DNA of 64,000 nucleotides from Pictodentalium vernedei (Eukaryota > Mollusca > Scaphopoda > Dentaliida > Dentaliidae), in NCBI GenBank assembly GCA_031216915.1, contig CM062297.1, positions 542,646,971 to 542,710,970 on the forward strand, read 5' to 3'. Numbering within the stretch: position 1 is the first letter of the stretch; the number at the start of each line of letters is the position of its first letter. Of the stretch, positions 10,526 to 21,305 are shown in pieces. Both the position numbers and the translations under genes were made by a program. Under the pieces are notes generated by a model. That model ran no database searches and was not told the origin of the DNA. It saw nothing but the letters and a program-made list of their open reading frames with translations.

Positions 10526-11354
10526 TTATTTTCTAATTTTTTTATTTTCACGCTCTATCTTATTATCATCAGAAACATAAAACTTGTCGAATCTGCACCG
10601 ATATTTTCCGCGATTAAATCCGCTAGTCAAATCGATCCCGACGAAATTGTAAAGTCCTCCATCCCAAACCCTCTTGCAGAATCTCCTGAATTTTGCCACG
10701 CTCATGTCGTTTGCGACGTGATCGCCGTAGATGTGATTGAGATTCTTGAGATCTTGGCGAAAGAGACATAGAAAATTAGCGTTCTCCCTTATCGTCTGTC
10801 TGGGCAATCAAAAATAATTCTGTGACAGGTAGAAACAGTCCACGTTGCTGTGTCGACCCCTAACGTAATACGGTTCGCATCGGTTCTGTCTCTCCAAAAG
10901 CAGATCGTCGAAAATCATGAGATTCTTATCTTTCGATTTCAATTCTCTAGGATCCGGAACGTCGCTAGCGTTCTCATAAAATCGCCACTCGACGTTCGAA
11001 GATGCATTTCTCTTCATGAATTCCTTCGCCGCACCGTCCAAAATGGTCGAAAGAGGAGCCTTCACTTTTGTCGAATTCCTCCCTACTGTCAAAGATTCTG
11101 GCTATGACGTCCTTGGGCAATCTACGATCCATGCACTCTTGAAGCAATCTGTATTCGGGTTGAAACAAGCTCTTGCCAAACACAAACAATCTGTCGTAAT
11201 CCAACCAGTCGGGTCGGTACAACAGATTCATCAACAGATTGGTCTTTCCACAATTCGATTTTCCCACTATCAAGCCTCTTATGCTTTTGGGAAAGAACTC
11301 GTTATTCGACCTCTTGGTCGCGGCGTCGTTCCAAGACATATCTTTAATGTTCAT
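10526..11354 (-). pseudogene. ATP: FtsK/HerA (A32-like) packaging ATPase, broken
   Basis: This is a genome-packaging ATPase. The Walker A motif is GKSNCGKTNLL, about 30 residues from the start MNIKDMSWND. Walker B is KNLMIFDDLLLE, and a downstream YLSQNYF segment probably contains the sensor. A one-base insertion near 11070 shifts the frame, and a TGA at 10808-10810 replaces the CGA after SQNYF. P2 carries an intact 273-residue version for comparison. All copies have it between the Lys/Ala-rich gene and the penton-like gene. Confidence 0.9.
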
Positions 11355-11443
11355 CTTTGTTTATTTTTTTATTTGTTATTTTAGATTCTTTCAAACACAA
11401 TTTTTATGTTTTTTTCAAACTCAGTTTTAATATTGTTATTTAT

Positions 11444-11824
11444 TTATTTTACACCGTCGCGAGTTCTCTTCAATCCGGATCCACTCGTCATTTTGGCTAA
11501 TTCTTGTATAGGTACCACAACATCCTTAAAATCTTTCCAACTTTTCGGCGTTCGCTCTAACGCAGCTTGCTTCGCCGGCAGACTGATCAACTTGTCGATC
11601 AACGCATCGGCTGCCCTCTTGCCAGCCACAGAAGCTATCCTACCACTGGCTTCGGAAGCGGCTTTCTTACCAGCATCCAAAGCCGTCTTCTTACCGACCT
11701 CAAATGCAGTCGATGCGAGTTTTCTACCCGCATCGCTCATGAACGCTCACATTATAGAATCGACGATGCCAAAACTGCCTTGAACGTAAGTTCTGACGTA
11801 TCCCCTGTTCTTTATCACCAACAT
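11444..11824 (-). pseudogene. Lys/Ala-rich core-like small protein, one nonsense codon
   Basis: This gene of about 126 codons starts MLVIKNRGYVR. After a short hydrophobic start it is rich in Ala, Lys and Gly with a regular pattern (FEVGKKTALDAGKKAASEAS, then VAGKRAADALIDKL), probably one long amphipathic basic helix, and ends SGLKRTRDG. A DNA-condensing core role is plausible but not shown. A TGA at 11747-11749 follows codon 25. The same codon is CGA in P2 and CAA in P3, the two products of deamination on either strand. Confidence 0.5.
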
Positions 11825-11969
11825 ATTTTTATTTTATAATATATTTTGTTTTTTCACTGGTAAGTCGTTTGTTGTTTAAATACTTTTATTATTCTAGTGT
11901 AAAAATTTACTGTTTTTATTTTATATATATTTTGTTTGTTTGTTTGTTTCTCTCAACTTATTATATACA

Positions 11970-12865
11970 TCAATCCTTCAATTCGTTCATCAGCCTTTTA
12001 TAATGGTTTTTATTCAAAACCTTCTGTCTTAACAATTCGTCACATATGCTAACTATCTCATTATGTAATCCTGTGTTACCAGCCCGTCTACTCGCCATCA
12101 ACAATCTCAATCTCTGAGACAGAGCGTCAGAATCGCTTGGAAGAAAACTGGTTTTCACCCCTTTACCAGTCACCGATTCGACGAACTTCTTATTCGAATC
12201 CCATATGGGTTTCACCACTTTCGTCCACTTGTAACCTCTGTTGGCTTTGGGTCTCGTCTCTCTGGCATCATTATTTCTCAACATGGCGTGGGTCTGAACC
12301 AGAATGTCGCCGTACTTGTCAAAATCCTGCTCCATGTAATATCTAGGCTTGTCGAAAAGGAGCAATTTGCGCCATCCATCAGTTACTTTATACTTATTCG
12401 AACCGACAATTAAATCTTCATCATCCATTTCCACTTCTGTGTCGCCTACAAAAGTTCTACCCTCAGAATCCTTATAAATTCCATACAACAGATCTCTCTT
12501 ACCACCATCCTCAGATGACGTGACGCTATCAGTGGTGATAGTCAAAGCTGTATCGTCGCTCATGTCGGTTTGAATCCCTGTGGGAACGTAATCCGGTGTA
12601 GATTGAAGGAATACCGATTTCCAAAACTACCGGGCAACGAACCCATTCTCAAAGAACTCTCTTTTATGGGTCTCAATTCTTCGACTATCTCCTTCTTGCT
12701 TCGCTCTTGAACATCCGTCACGGGTTTAAATATTTTTGTGGTTTTGCATCTGAGTTCCATCTCTCTGAGACGTCTGCTTCTGTCATCCGATTGAATGCTC
12801 TTCTTGGCACGTTCATATTCGCCTAAAATTTGATCTCGACGTTTAGCATCCATCTGTAAAAACAT
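11970..12865 (-). pseudogene. DUF8207-like conserved protein, frameshifted
   Basis: The product would be about 300 residues. An N-terminal charged coil (MDAKRRDQILGEYERAKKSI) leads to a central domain with LLYGIYKDSEGRTFVGDTEV, VGSNKYKVTDG, NYGDILVQTHAM-type and RGYKWTKVVKPIW segments. From memory these resemble the DUF8207 family found beside Polinton genes in invertebrates; this was not checked by search. A C-terminal helical tail ends KNHYKRLMNELKD. The frame changes at about 12600, just after MGSLPGSF. It is the terminal gene on this side in all three copies. The function is unknown. Confidence 0.55.
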
Positions 12866-13584
12866 TTTTCGTTTTTAATTGTTAATGTTCCTTCGAGTAT
12901 GCTAATGTGAGTTATTTATTATTTTCAAAATTAAATGTATAATTATTTTTTTATGTTTTAAGTAAATAAAAATCTTCTGTCTTCAATATAATAACTAAAA
13001 AAATTCATATCTCAACTCAGTGTTGAACTGGGAAAACTTGAAAAGTTTGAAAGTTTAAGCACATGACAAAGCGGTTTCTGATTTATCGCATTTGAGAATA
13101 ATTACGTTTGTTAAAAGGATTTTCATTCATATCTCAAAATCATTTCACTCAATGTCGAATTGAGAGAGAACTTTGAAAAAAGTTTAAAAATTTTAGCACA
13201 TAAAGAAACCGGTTTCTAATTTAATGTTAAAAGGATTTCATTCACATCTCCGAACATTATCATGAATATATTAAAAATTTACCACTCAAACCTAATTGAG
13301 TGGAAAAAATGCGTTTTATTATCTATTATTAAAACGATCCATTAAAAACGAAAACCTTCATTCACACCACAACAAAAACATGAGTGTCAATTACGAACTA
13401 TTTTTTTTATTTGATGAAACATTCCATAAAGTGTTTTATTAAAATTTACTTCACAAAATTAACAGTGACAAAACGTGAACAAACGATTTTTTACCTTCGA
13501 TTTTTTCTAATTTTTCTTAACTCAATTTTTTTTCGTTACATTGAAACAAAATATGAATGTCTATTTTTACAGATCATATTTTAA
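12866..13584. other. AT-rich subterminal non-coding DNA of P1
   Basis: No coding evidence is seen. Two blocks resembling ACTGGGAAAACTTGAAAAGTTTG, near 13027 and 13155, precede CGGTTTCTGATTT-like motifs, so this is a diverged duplication. The same block occurs inverted in P2 (about 23885-24010) and P3 (about 49285-49400), marking it as an ancestral part of the element's end. Confidence 0.5.
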
Positions 13585-14025
13585 AGTCGATTCTTTTGAA
13601 CGTAAACCTTTCATTCACGCCAGAAACAAAAAACTGACACTCATCTTTATAGTCGACTCTTTTGAACGAAAACCTTTCATTCACACCAGAAACAAAAACT
13701 GACACTCATCTTTATAGTCGACTCTTTTGAACGAAAACCTTTCATTCACGCCAGAAACAAAACATCTTTATAGTCGACTCTTTTGAACAAAAACCTTCAT
13801 TCACGCCAGAAACAAACAACTGACACTCATATTTATAGTCGACTCTTTTGAACGAAAACCTTTCATTCACGCCAGAAACAAAACTGACACTCATGTTTAT
13901 AGTCGACTCTTTTGAACGAAAACCTTCATTCACGCCAGAAACAAAAACTGACACTCATATTTATAGTCGACTCTTTTGAACGAAAACCTTCATGCACACC
14001 AGAACAAAAACATGAGTGTCAGTTT
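13585..14025. repeat. 65-bp subterminal tandem repeat, seven units (P1)
   Basis: Units begin at AGTCGACTCTTTTGAACG near 13585, 13651, 13716, 13772, 13837, 13901 and 13965. The spacing is 64-66 bp, with one 56-bp unit. Each unit also holds AACCTTTCATTCACGCCAGA and ACTGACACTCAT. P3 has a shorter, inverted version at about 48690-49190; P2 lacks it. This is an internal minisatellite near the terminus, not a CRISPR array, because there are no unique spacers. Confidence 0.85.
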
Positions 14026-14527
14026 TTACTCTCATCGTGGCAGTGGGTTTGCCGGTTCAGTACCACCTCTTTTCCATGTACCGTACATAAGTCGATTTCT
14101 GATGTAGAATTCGCAAATGGGTTTCCGTGTACGCCTCCATAGGGATTCAGTGTTAAAATCGTGTACAGACACGGATGGTCCAGAATCGGCAAACCACTTT
14201 TCGACGCTGGTACAGAAACGGCAACACGTTTTTTGCTCGCGATTTTAACACTGAATCCTATGGGGGAAACCCATTTGCCGATTCTGTACAAGACGCTACA
14301 CCATTTTTTTCCTTGAAATTTCATACATTTTGTCACTCTTGAGCGATATGTATATAGAATCCAGTGATGTAGAATAGGCAAAGCCGATTTTGTTCCACCA
14401 TAAAAAACGACAAATCGTGTACCTGTACACGATTTTAACACTAAATCCTATGGAGGTGTACATCGATGTACGTGTACATGTACGAAATCGTGTACAAGTG
14501 GTCGTGAATCGGCATTTATTACCTACT
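14026..14527 (-). repeat. Terminal (inverted-repeat) region of P1
   Basis: This region ends at ACCTACT 14521-14527. Read inward, it shares the start AGTAGGTAATAA, a GTACATGTACACGTACAT-type palindromic stretch, and the block AGTGTTAAAATCGTGTACA with the P3 terminus (48058-48690). The partner TIR lies outside the window. Short GATTCTG and GTACACGATTTTAACACT motifs recur within it. Confidence 0.7.
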
Positions 14528-16530
14528 GACAGGGGGGTCGAGTTCGAGCGTATTTTGGAAATGGGTGAACAAACGTAACAAAGGGAATAACCCACAGAGC
14601 ATTAAAGTAGATGGCAGAGTTACAGAAGAGCGAGATCAAATCGCATTAGAACTAGTCAAGCACTGGGAAAAGGTAAACGATAAGCGATGGGGCATGGGGA
14701 ACCCACCAGAGTGTCAGAAACCAGGTCGAGGAAAATCTATCGAACTTCGTGTGCAGCGAAATCAAAACTGAGGAGGTGCGAATGGTGATCTCGAAATTAA
14801 GGAATGGAAAAGCGGGAGGGGTGGACGAAATTCCTAACGAGTTTATCAAAAAAGGGGGAGAGGAACTCTTGGAAAGCCTAACTGCCCTATTCAATTTAGC
14901 CATAGAAAAACAAGAGGTCCCAAAGGAGTGGAGGGAAAGCAAAGTGACATTTATTCACAAAAAGGGGGAAAAAGACGTCTTGGATAACTATCGAGGGATC
15001 TCTGTCAGCAGCAACATTGGAAAAGTTTTTTGTAAAGTCCTGTATGGGAGATTAGAGGAGGTGATCGAAGAGAAGGGTTTTTGGGAGAAATCCAGAATGG
15101 CTTCAGGAAGGGAAGGAGAGTCACTGACCATCTTTTCACGCTATCCCAAATGATAGAATCCGCGAAAGCAAAGAAGAAAAAGACGTTCATGGCCTTTTTG
15201 GATGTTAAAAAAGCATATGATAGAGTATGGAAGGAGGGTATGTGGCGCAAGCTGGAGGCTCTGGGCTTGGGGGCGAGTTTGTTGGGATTATGAAAGCATT
15301 ATATAAAGATGTACAGAGTGAACTTAGCCTGGGGAAACATTACAACAAAACGTGTGCCTATGGAGATAGGACTAAAACAGGGGTGTATCCTTTCGCCAAT
15401 TCTTTTTGCATTGTACATCAAAGGTTTAGGAGATGAACTCCTGCATAGCGACGAGGGGGGGGTTGCAGTTGGTGACTTGAAGATCCTAGGGCTATTTTTG
15501 GCAGACGATATGGTGCTAGTGTCAGAAAGCGAAGAGGGGCTAGCGAAGATACTGGGAATTGTTGGGAAATATGGGAGCAAATGGAGACTGTAACTTAATG
15601 AAAGCAAGACCAATGTTATACCCGTGGGCCGCAAAGTGGACCCCACTCGAAGGTGCAGAGTGGGGGAGTTCTGCATTCCGGAAGGTAGCAGTAGACTTCT
15701 TAGTGTAGGAGAGACTAGCGATTACGAGTATTTGGGGGTAAATATAAACATCACAGGAAGAGGCATCTACCGAAACCACACAAATAAATTGATTCTGAAG
15801 GGGAAGCGGATCCTTAACCAAATGAAACTTATAGGTAGAAACAGTTTCAATAAGGTTTTCGTGGGGAAAACTATTTGGGAAATGGTGGGTCTGCCAAGAA
15901 TAACATACGGTACGGAAGTTGTACCCCTAAACAACACAACCGTAAAGAGCTTGGAAATCCTGCAGAACGATGCAGGCCGATGGATAACAGGCTCGAGTAA
16001 TGCCGCAGCGCTAGAAGCGATCAGGGGTGAGCTTGGGTGGATGAGGATCAAGGACAGGGTAGACCTATTGAAACTCGGTTATCTTAATTATTTGGTAAAT
16101 CTCCCCGATAGCCGATGGTGTAAAGTAATGTTCCTGAGAACTTTCAACTCAAATATCAAGACGGGGTGGATGGTCCAAGTGAGGGAGCTAGTAGAAAACA
16201 ACTCATTGGAGATCTCGGTCCTTGACGTTGGGGCAAACCAGGGCAAAAAGATCGTCAGAGAAAGGGTCATGGAGGATTGTAACCGTAATTGGCGAAAGGG
16301 GGTCAAATCAAAGAGATCTTTGGGTGACCTGCGTGATAAAGAGAAGCCTGGTTTTGAAGATGACCTTGATGGCACCTTTGGGGGGAGGGGGTCACTGTTG
16401 TTCAAGCTGAGGTCGCGGTCCCTGGAGCTGAGGGGAAAAATTGAGAAAAACAGTGAAAAAGAGTGCCAGATGTGTAACTTGGGCGTGGTTGATGCTGAAT
16501 TGTTGAATGCGGGTGCTTTTAATTCAGACT
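14528..16530 (+). pseudogene. LINE A: non-LTR retrotransposon reverse transcriptase, 5' and 3' truncated
   Basis: The reverse-transcriptase domain is spread over several frames. It shows the finger region (KLRNGKAGGVDEIPNEFIKK), WRESKVTFIHKKG, QNGFRKGRRVTDH, the palm Asp (MAFLDVKKAYDRVW), GLKQGCILSPILFALY and the catalytic LADDMVLVSE, then a thumb and connection region (15624-16530). Frameshifts lie near 14770, 15110, 15290 and 15400, with a stop at 15592. The endonuclease part is missing because sequence starts abruptly at the P1 terminus, so P1 evidently inserted into, or truncates, this LINE. The 3' end is replaced at 16494 by an unrelated repeat, in the middle of what looks like a terminal Cys motif (ECQMCNLG). 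The clade was not assigned, but it differs from LINEs B and C. Confidence 0.85.
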
Positions 16531-17829
16531 AACGTTGGTGATACGATAGATGCGTTAGAATGTATCGGCGACCTTTTTCAATTTTGTGGTCGGTTAACTG
16601 TGATGTAGGCGTCAAGTGCACCTGTGATTCATAATGAAGAAGAGGAGCACACGTTATTTGGCTGACACGAGGAATATTGGGGACCTCGATATAATTGCTG
16701 GTCCATTAACTGTGATATAGGCGTTAGGTGCGCCTGTGATTTCTCGAGTAATTGTTGTATGGGCGCTTGTGTTTATTCCACTAAGCGACTCAGCCTATAT
16801 TATGACGGCGTGTAATATGTTTTATTTGTGACATCGTATCAGTATTTGGCATGCGTAATAAGGCACATTTGTGGAGGCATGCTGAATTGTTGAATGCGAG
16901 TGCTTTTAATTCAGACTAACGTTGGTGATACGATAGATGCGTTAGAGTGTATCGGCGACCTTTTTTCAATTTTGTGGTCGGTTAACTGTGATGTAGGCGT
17001 CAAGTGCACCTGTGATTCACAGTGAAGAAGAGAAGCACACGTTATTTGGCTGACATGATGTATATCGGGGACCTCGATATAATTGCTGGTCCATTAACCG
17101 TGATATAGGCGTTAGGTGCGCCTGTGATTTCTCGAGTAATTGTTGTATGGGCGCTTGTGTTTATTCCACTAAGCGACTCAGCCTATATTATGAAGGCATG
17201 TAATATGTTTCATTTGTGATATCGTATCAGTATCTGGCATGCGTAATAATCAATGGCACTGGTGGAAGACCAGGGGTGGGTGGCGTAGCTACCCGTTTCC
17301 TCCATCCACCCCTAGCCCTCGCTCTAAGGCACATTTGTGGATGCATGCTAAATTGTTGAAAGCATGTGCGTTTTGAATAAGACGACGCCAGGGCTGTAAT
17401 TGTTTCCAATAAATGGATGCTGCCCTATAAGGTCGGAATAATGTTTTGCATATAAGATAATATCGATTTCCAGCAGAGTATATGACCATTCTAGCCTGGA
17501 TTGTTATTGTTTCCAAAAAACTGATGCTGCCCTATTATTGGGCCGATACAATGTTTCGTATATAAAATCGTACCAGTTTTCAACATGGACTAGGGCCTTT
17601 TAAACGGCCTATCAGTATGAGCTAGCTGCATCATTGGAGGAATGCGCATTTTAATTATTAGGCTCATAGGATTGTTTAAGTAAGTAACTGTCATCAAACA
17701 GGGGGATATTGTCCCCTGACGGAAAGCGACTGAACTATACTTTTATGCTTTCTGAGCTTGTGGAGCTTGGAGCTCGCGATAAAAGAGCTGATTTCGGTAT
17801 GGTACACTGAAATTCGTATGTGCTTCGGA
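16494..17829. repeat. Dispersed repeat, two adjacent units
   Basis: Unit one (16494-16880) and unit two (16881-17829) both start GCTGAATTGTTGAATGCG and share TTCAGACTAACGTTGGTGAT and ATAGGCGTTAGGTGCGCCTG. Only the second unit continues through the long 3' part, which includes GGGGGATATTGTCCCCTGAC. A third copy lies at 19167-20090. It contains no coding sequence that I can support. The last residues of the LINE A frame are actually encoded by unit one. Confidence 0.75.
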
Positions 17830-18164
17830 ATAACATTTGTTTAACCTGAAGCCTATTGGTACTTGCCCGGAATTTAATCCGCTATGTATGACTATAGTTT
17901 CAACCTTTACGGTTTTTTCAAATAAACAAATACCGCAAGACTTCAATTTGTGTAAGTCTGGGATTGCCGATTCTTTGTCGGTAATGTATTGTGGTATATA
18001 GGAAATACAGGCATAATATCGGTCGCTATTTGTGAGGACCAATTTACACTAATTCATTCAGTGTACTGCCTCTCGAATAAGGCTGAACTTTATTTGAACA
18101 CTTTATTGCTTGTGCCTTTTCGGGTTTGTTGTATTAGCTCCAATTGGGGAACTATCATATTTTG
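17830..18164. other. No recognised feature
   Basis: This is non-coding sequence without repeats or coding frames that I can support. Confidence 0.4.
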
Positions 18165-18445
18165 TGCAGTCTGTTTGTCAGACTGTCTGAAGTTCAGTGA
18201 CTTATGTGTCGCGCAGGAGGTTGCAAGCTGGCAGGAGATACACAGTGAACTGTGGAAAACACTGGCTTGTGGTATGAACCTTCGACTGAGAGCTATATTG
18301 CGCTTCGCAGTCTGTTCGTCAGACTATCTGAAGTTCAGTGACTTATGTGTTGCCCCAGGAGGTTGCAAACTGGCAGGAGATACACAGTAAACTGTGTATA
18401 ACACGGGCTTGTGGTATGAACCTTCAACTGAGCGCTATCGACAGA
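18165..18445. repeat. Tandem duplication of about 142 bp
   Basis: GCAGTCTGTT(T/C)GTCAGACT starts both units, at 18165 and 18307. Both contain GAAGTTCAGTGACTTATGTG, a GGAGGTTGCAA block and GGCTTGTGGTATGAACCTTC. A degenerate third echo follows to about 18570. No coding capacity is evident. Confidence 0.7.
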
Positions 18446-19166
18446 GCTTCCAAGCAGGCAGGAGGTATGCAGAAAATCCACATACAACACAGCCTTGTGG
18501 TGGTGAAGCTTTTCGGTTTCCAAACTGGCAGGCAGTATCACAATTAGTGTACTGCACGGGTTTGTGGTGGTGAAACCTGTGATAGTCGATGCACGGATAA
18601 TTAAAATACAATGTAAAAATGACAAATCGCGAAATATGCAAAACGCGTAATCGAAAATAGCGAGTAAAATAAGAAAAGTGCAAATGTGCAATCGCGATAC
18701 CTGGTGTATGATACAAATAAATATTTATGGCGTCGTGTTCACTCGTGTGAGAGAATAATAATCGTGCAACAAAGTTTTAATTCTATCAGTAATTCAGCAG
18801 TGTTGTTCAATATTCAAAATGGCGTCCAAGCTGTACTGTTTACAGTATGAATGTAGGTGGGGGAGGGCAGGCACCACGAGCAAGTCGGAAGCAACCGTGG
18901 GAGTCCCAATATGGTTACAATGTGCTGCGCATAGAACATGTGGCTGAGTTATGTGTATTTCGCCAGGACTAGTTCTCGTGTTTATTCCAGCACACGACTC
19001 ATTTCAGAAACTGGAGTCTGATAAGTGCTGTTTGTCTGGTAATTCAGTTTATTTAGGTCAAATCGTGATTCGACATGCTAGCTATGTATGATTCAAAGCT
19101 TCATCCATTAATCTGGGTGAGTCATTGTTGACATTAGAGTGTATCCGTCTGACGACAGTTAGGTAT
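18446..19166. other. No recognised feature
   Basis: This is non-coding DNA between dispersed repeats. A short G-rich stretch is present near 18855. I see no ORF, RNA gene or promoter that I can defend. Confidence 0.4.
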
Positions 19167-20090
19167 TTCAGACTAACGTTGGTGATACGATAAATGAGTT
19201 AGAATGTATCGGCGACCTTTATACAACTGATGGTCGGTTAACTGTGATATAGACGTCAAATGCACCTGTGATTTTTAGTGAAGAAAGAAAACAACCGTTA
19301 TTCGGCTGATACGATGTATATATATATCTTGGACCTTGACACAATTAGTGGTCCATTATCCGTGGTATAGGCATTAGATGCGCCTGTGATTTCTCGGGTA
19401 ATTATTGTATGGGCGCTTGTGTTTATTCCACTAAGCGACTCAGCCTAAATTATGACGGCGTGTAATATGTTTTATTTCTGACCACGTATCAGTATTTGGC
19501 ATGCGAAATAATCGACGGCACTGGTGGAAGACCAAGGGTGAATGTCTTAGCTACCCGTTTCCTCCATCCACACCTAGCCCTCGCTCTAAGGCACATTCGT
19601 GGATGCATGCTAAATTGTTGAAAGCATGTGCGTTTTGAATAAGACGACGCCAGGGCTGTAATTGTTTTCAGTAGATGGATGCTGCCCTTTTAGGTCGGAA
19701 TAATGTTTTGCATATAAGATCGTATCAGTTTTCAGCATAGTATATGACCATTCTAGCCTGGATTGTTATTGTTTCCAATAAATTGATGCTGCCCTATTAT
19801 TGGGCCGATACAATGTTTTGTATATAAAATCGTACCAGTTTTCAACATGGACTAGGGCCTTTTAAACGGCCTATCAGTATGAGCTAGCTGCATCATTGGA
19901 GAAATTCGCATTTTAATTATTAGGCTCATACCATTGTATGAGTAAGTAACTGTCATCAAACAGGGGGATATTGTCCCCTGACGGAAAGCGACTGAACTAT
20001 ACTTTTATGCTTTCTGAGCTTGTGGAGCTTGGAGCTCGCGATAAAAGAGCTGATTTCAGTACGGTACATTGAAATTCGTATGTGCTTCGG
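19167..20090. repeat. Dispersed repeat, third copy
   Basis: It is collinear with 16907-17829, from TTCAGACTAACGTTGGTGAT to TATGTGCTTCGG, with scattered substitutions and a small TATATA insertion near 19318. It ends exactly where a LINE 3' tail begins. The flanking-free direct repeats could have arisen by unequal exchange. Confidence 0.75.
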
Positions 20091-20300
20091 TATGAATGAA
20101 TGAAGTTTATTCAACAATATACCATATTCACATGTTAGATTTGTACAGAAAAATTTTCATTACAAGGTATAGTGGTACATTGTTAGGAGACAACATAGCC
20201 ACATTGGCTGTCTTCCTGTCGTCCCCGGGAAATATGTAAATAAAACTACACTGTCATGGAGTAGACTGGATTATGTCTACAATTACCACTGCCTATGGCT
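20091..20300 (-). mobile_element. Probable LINE 3' end (CR1/Jockey-like tail)
   Basis: On the minus strand it ends GTTGAATAAACTTCATTCAT followed by short ATTC-type repeats, a tail commonly seen at 3' ends of CR1/Jockey-group LINEs. LINE B, on the same strand and 1 kb upstream, is the likely source, with unrelated sequence in between. Assignment is by tail shape only. Confidence 0.45.
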
Positions 20301-20423
20301 CAACAGTAGAATAACTGATGAAAGAAAGAAATACCTCGAATCTGTATTTGGCCCTCCAACCATCCTGATTGAAAGATTACACAACAAGTGCAGACATTTT
20401 ATGTTATGGTTATTCTGTGAGTT

Positions 20424-20535
20424 ATATTAAATTAGGTTAAATTAAATAAGATTAAATTATGTTGAAATAACTCAAATTAAATTGAATTAGATTAAGTTAA
20501 ATTAAGTTAAGTTAAATTAAATTTAAATTAAATCC
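20424..20535. repeat. AT-rich short tandem repeat (TTAAA-type)
   Basis: Imperfect tandem units of TTAAAT, TTAAGT and TTAGAT run for about 110 bp. It is simple sequence with no coding meaning. Confidence 0.7.
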
Positions 20536-21178
20536 CCGCCCAACGCAGATAGAAGATGACACCGGCAAAATAAATTATCGAATATCGAATAACAAAACAG
20601 TTTCATTTCTCGCCTCAAAAGCACAGCCCACGACCCCCTTCCCCTCCCCCACCAGAACAAGTTCCACGAGCTCACTCCAATTGAGGGGCCATAAGCTACG
20701 CTTCCAAGATAAAAACCCAAGAAGTATGATAAAATTTGAATACCGAATTTTGTGAGTGACGCTAGCCAGTTTTGCCTGCCACTTCGAGCAAGGAGCCAAT
20801 TAAATCATTTTCTGCTGACGGAACAAAGCCCAAGACCCCCACTGAAACTGGCTCCACGAGTTAGTTCCAGTGAGGGCTAAGCGTTTCTATTGAATGGCGA
20901 GGTAATATTCAAAGCTAATCAGTTTTGGTGAAGGATCAAAACACATTAAACGTGGTTAATTCGAGGTCGGTTGGACGAGATAGCAGGTGAAATCCCAGTT
21001 GTGGTCAGACAGATGGAGACTTGCGGCAAGCGGTTTCCTTTTCCTTGGCGACCCAAAACAAACGGCGCCTTGAGCAGAAGCACTTCAAATCGAGAAAAGA
21101 GCGATGGGGAGGTGGAAGTATCTGTTTCGAAGTGGAGCTGGCCTCGGCCCTTCCCGCATCCATCACTCCGATGCACAT
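20536..21178. other. No recognised feature
   Basis: Two related blocks contain CCACGAGCTCACTCCAATTG near 20665 and a CCACGAGTTAGTTCCAGTGA-like match near 20853, suggesting an old local duplication. No gene is seen. Confidence 0.35.
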
Positions 21179-21208
21179 CTCTCTCTTTCTCTCTCTCTCT
21201 CTCCCTCA

Positions 21209-21258
<50 letters not shown>

Positions 21259-21265
21259 TTCTCTG
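21179..21265. repeat. (CT)n microsatellite
   Basis: CT dinucleotides are interrupted by a C-run near 21206. Long low-complexity Ser/Leu frames across it are artefacts of the repeat. Confidence 0.95.
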
Positions 21266-21305
21266 TGTCTAGGGTCCCACGGGGAAGTACTGAAGCGTGC
21301 ATGTG

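Larger units (their letters stand above)
1..14527 (-). mobile_element. Polinton/Maverick-like element P1, inverted copy, left end outside window
   Basis: The gene set is polB, adenain-like protease, FtsK/HerA ATPase, double-jelly-roll capsid protein, penton-like, pX-like and fibre genes, in the same order as P2 and P3 but reversed. The right terminus at 14521-14527 reads ACCTACT. It is the reverse complement of the AGTAGGT that starts P2 (23210) and P3 (48058), and matches the 5'-AG terminus usual for Polintons. The integrase side lies upstream of base 1. At least ten coding positions are hit by CGA-to-TGA nonsense changes, plus several indels, so this is the most degraded copy. Confidence 0.9.

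Noticed and set aside
13585..14025. CRISPR-like array
   Set aside because: Units are contiguous 65-bp direct repeats without unique spacers, in a eukaryotic element; no Cas genes.
17743..18691. Small ORFs across the dispersed repeats
   Set aside because: No motif, no conservation between repeat copies, and overlapping frames on both strands.
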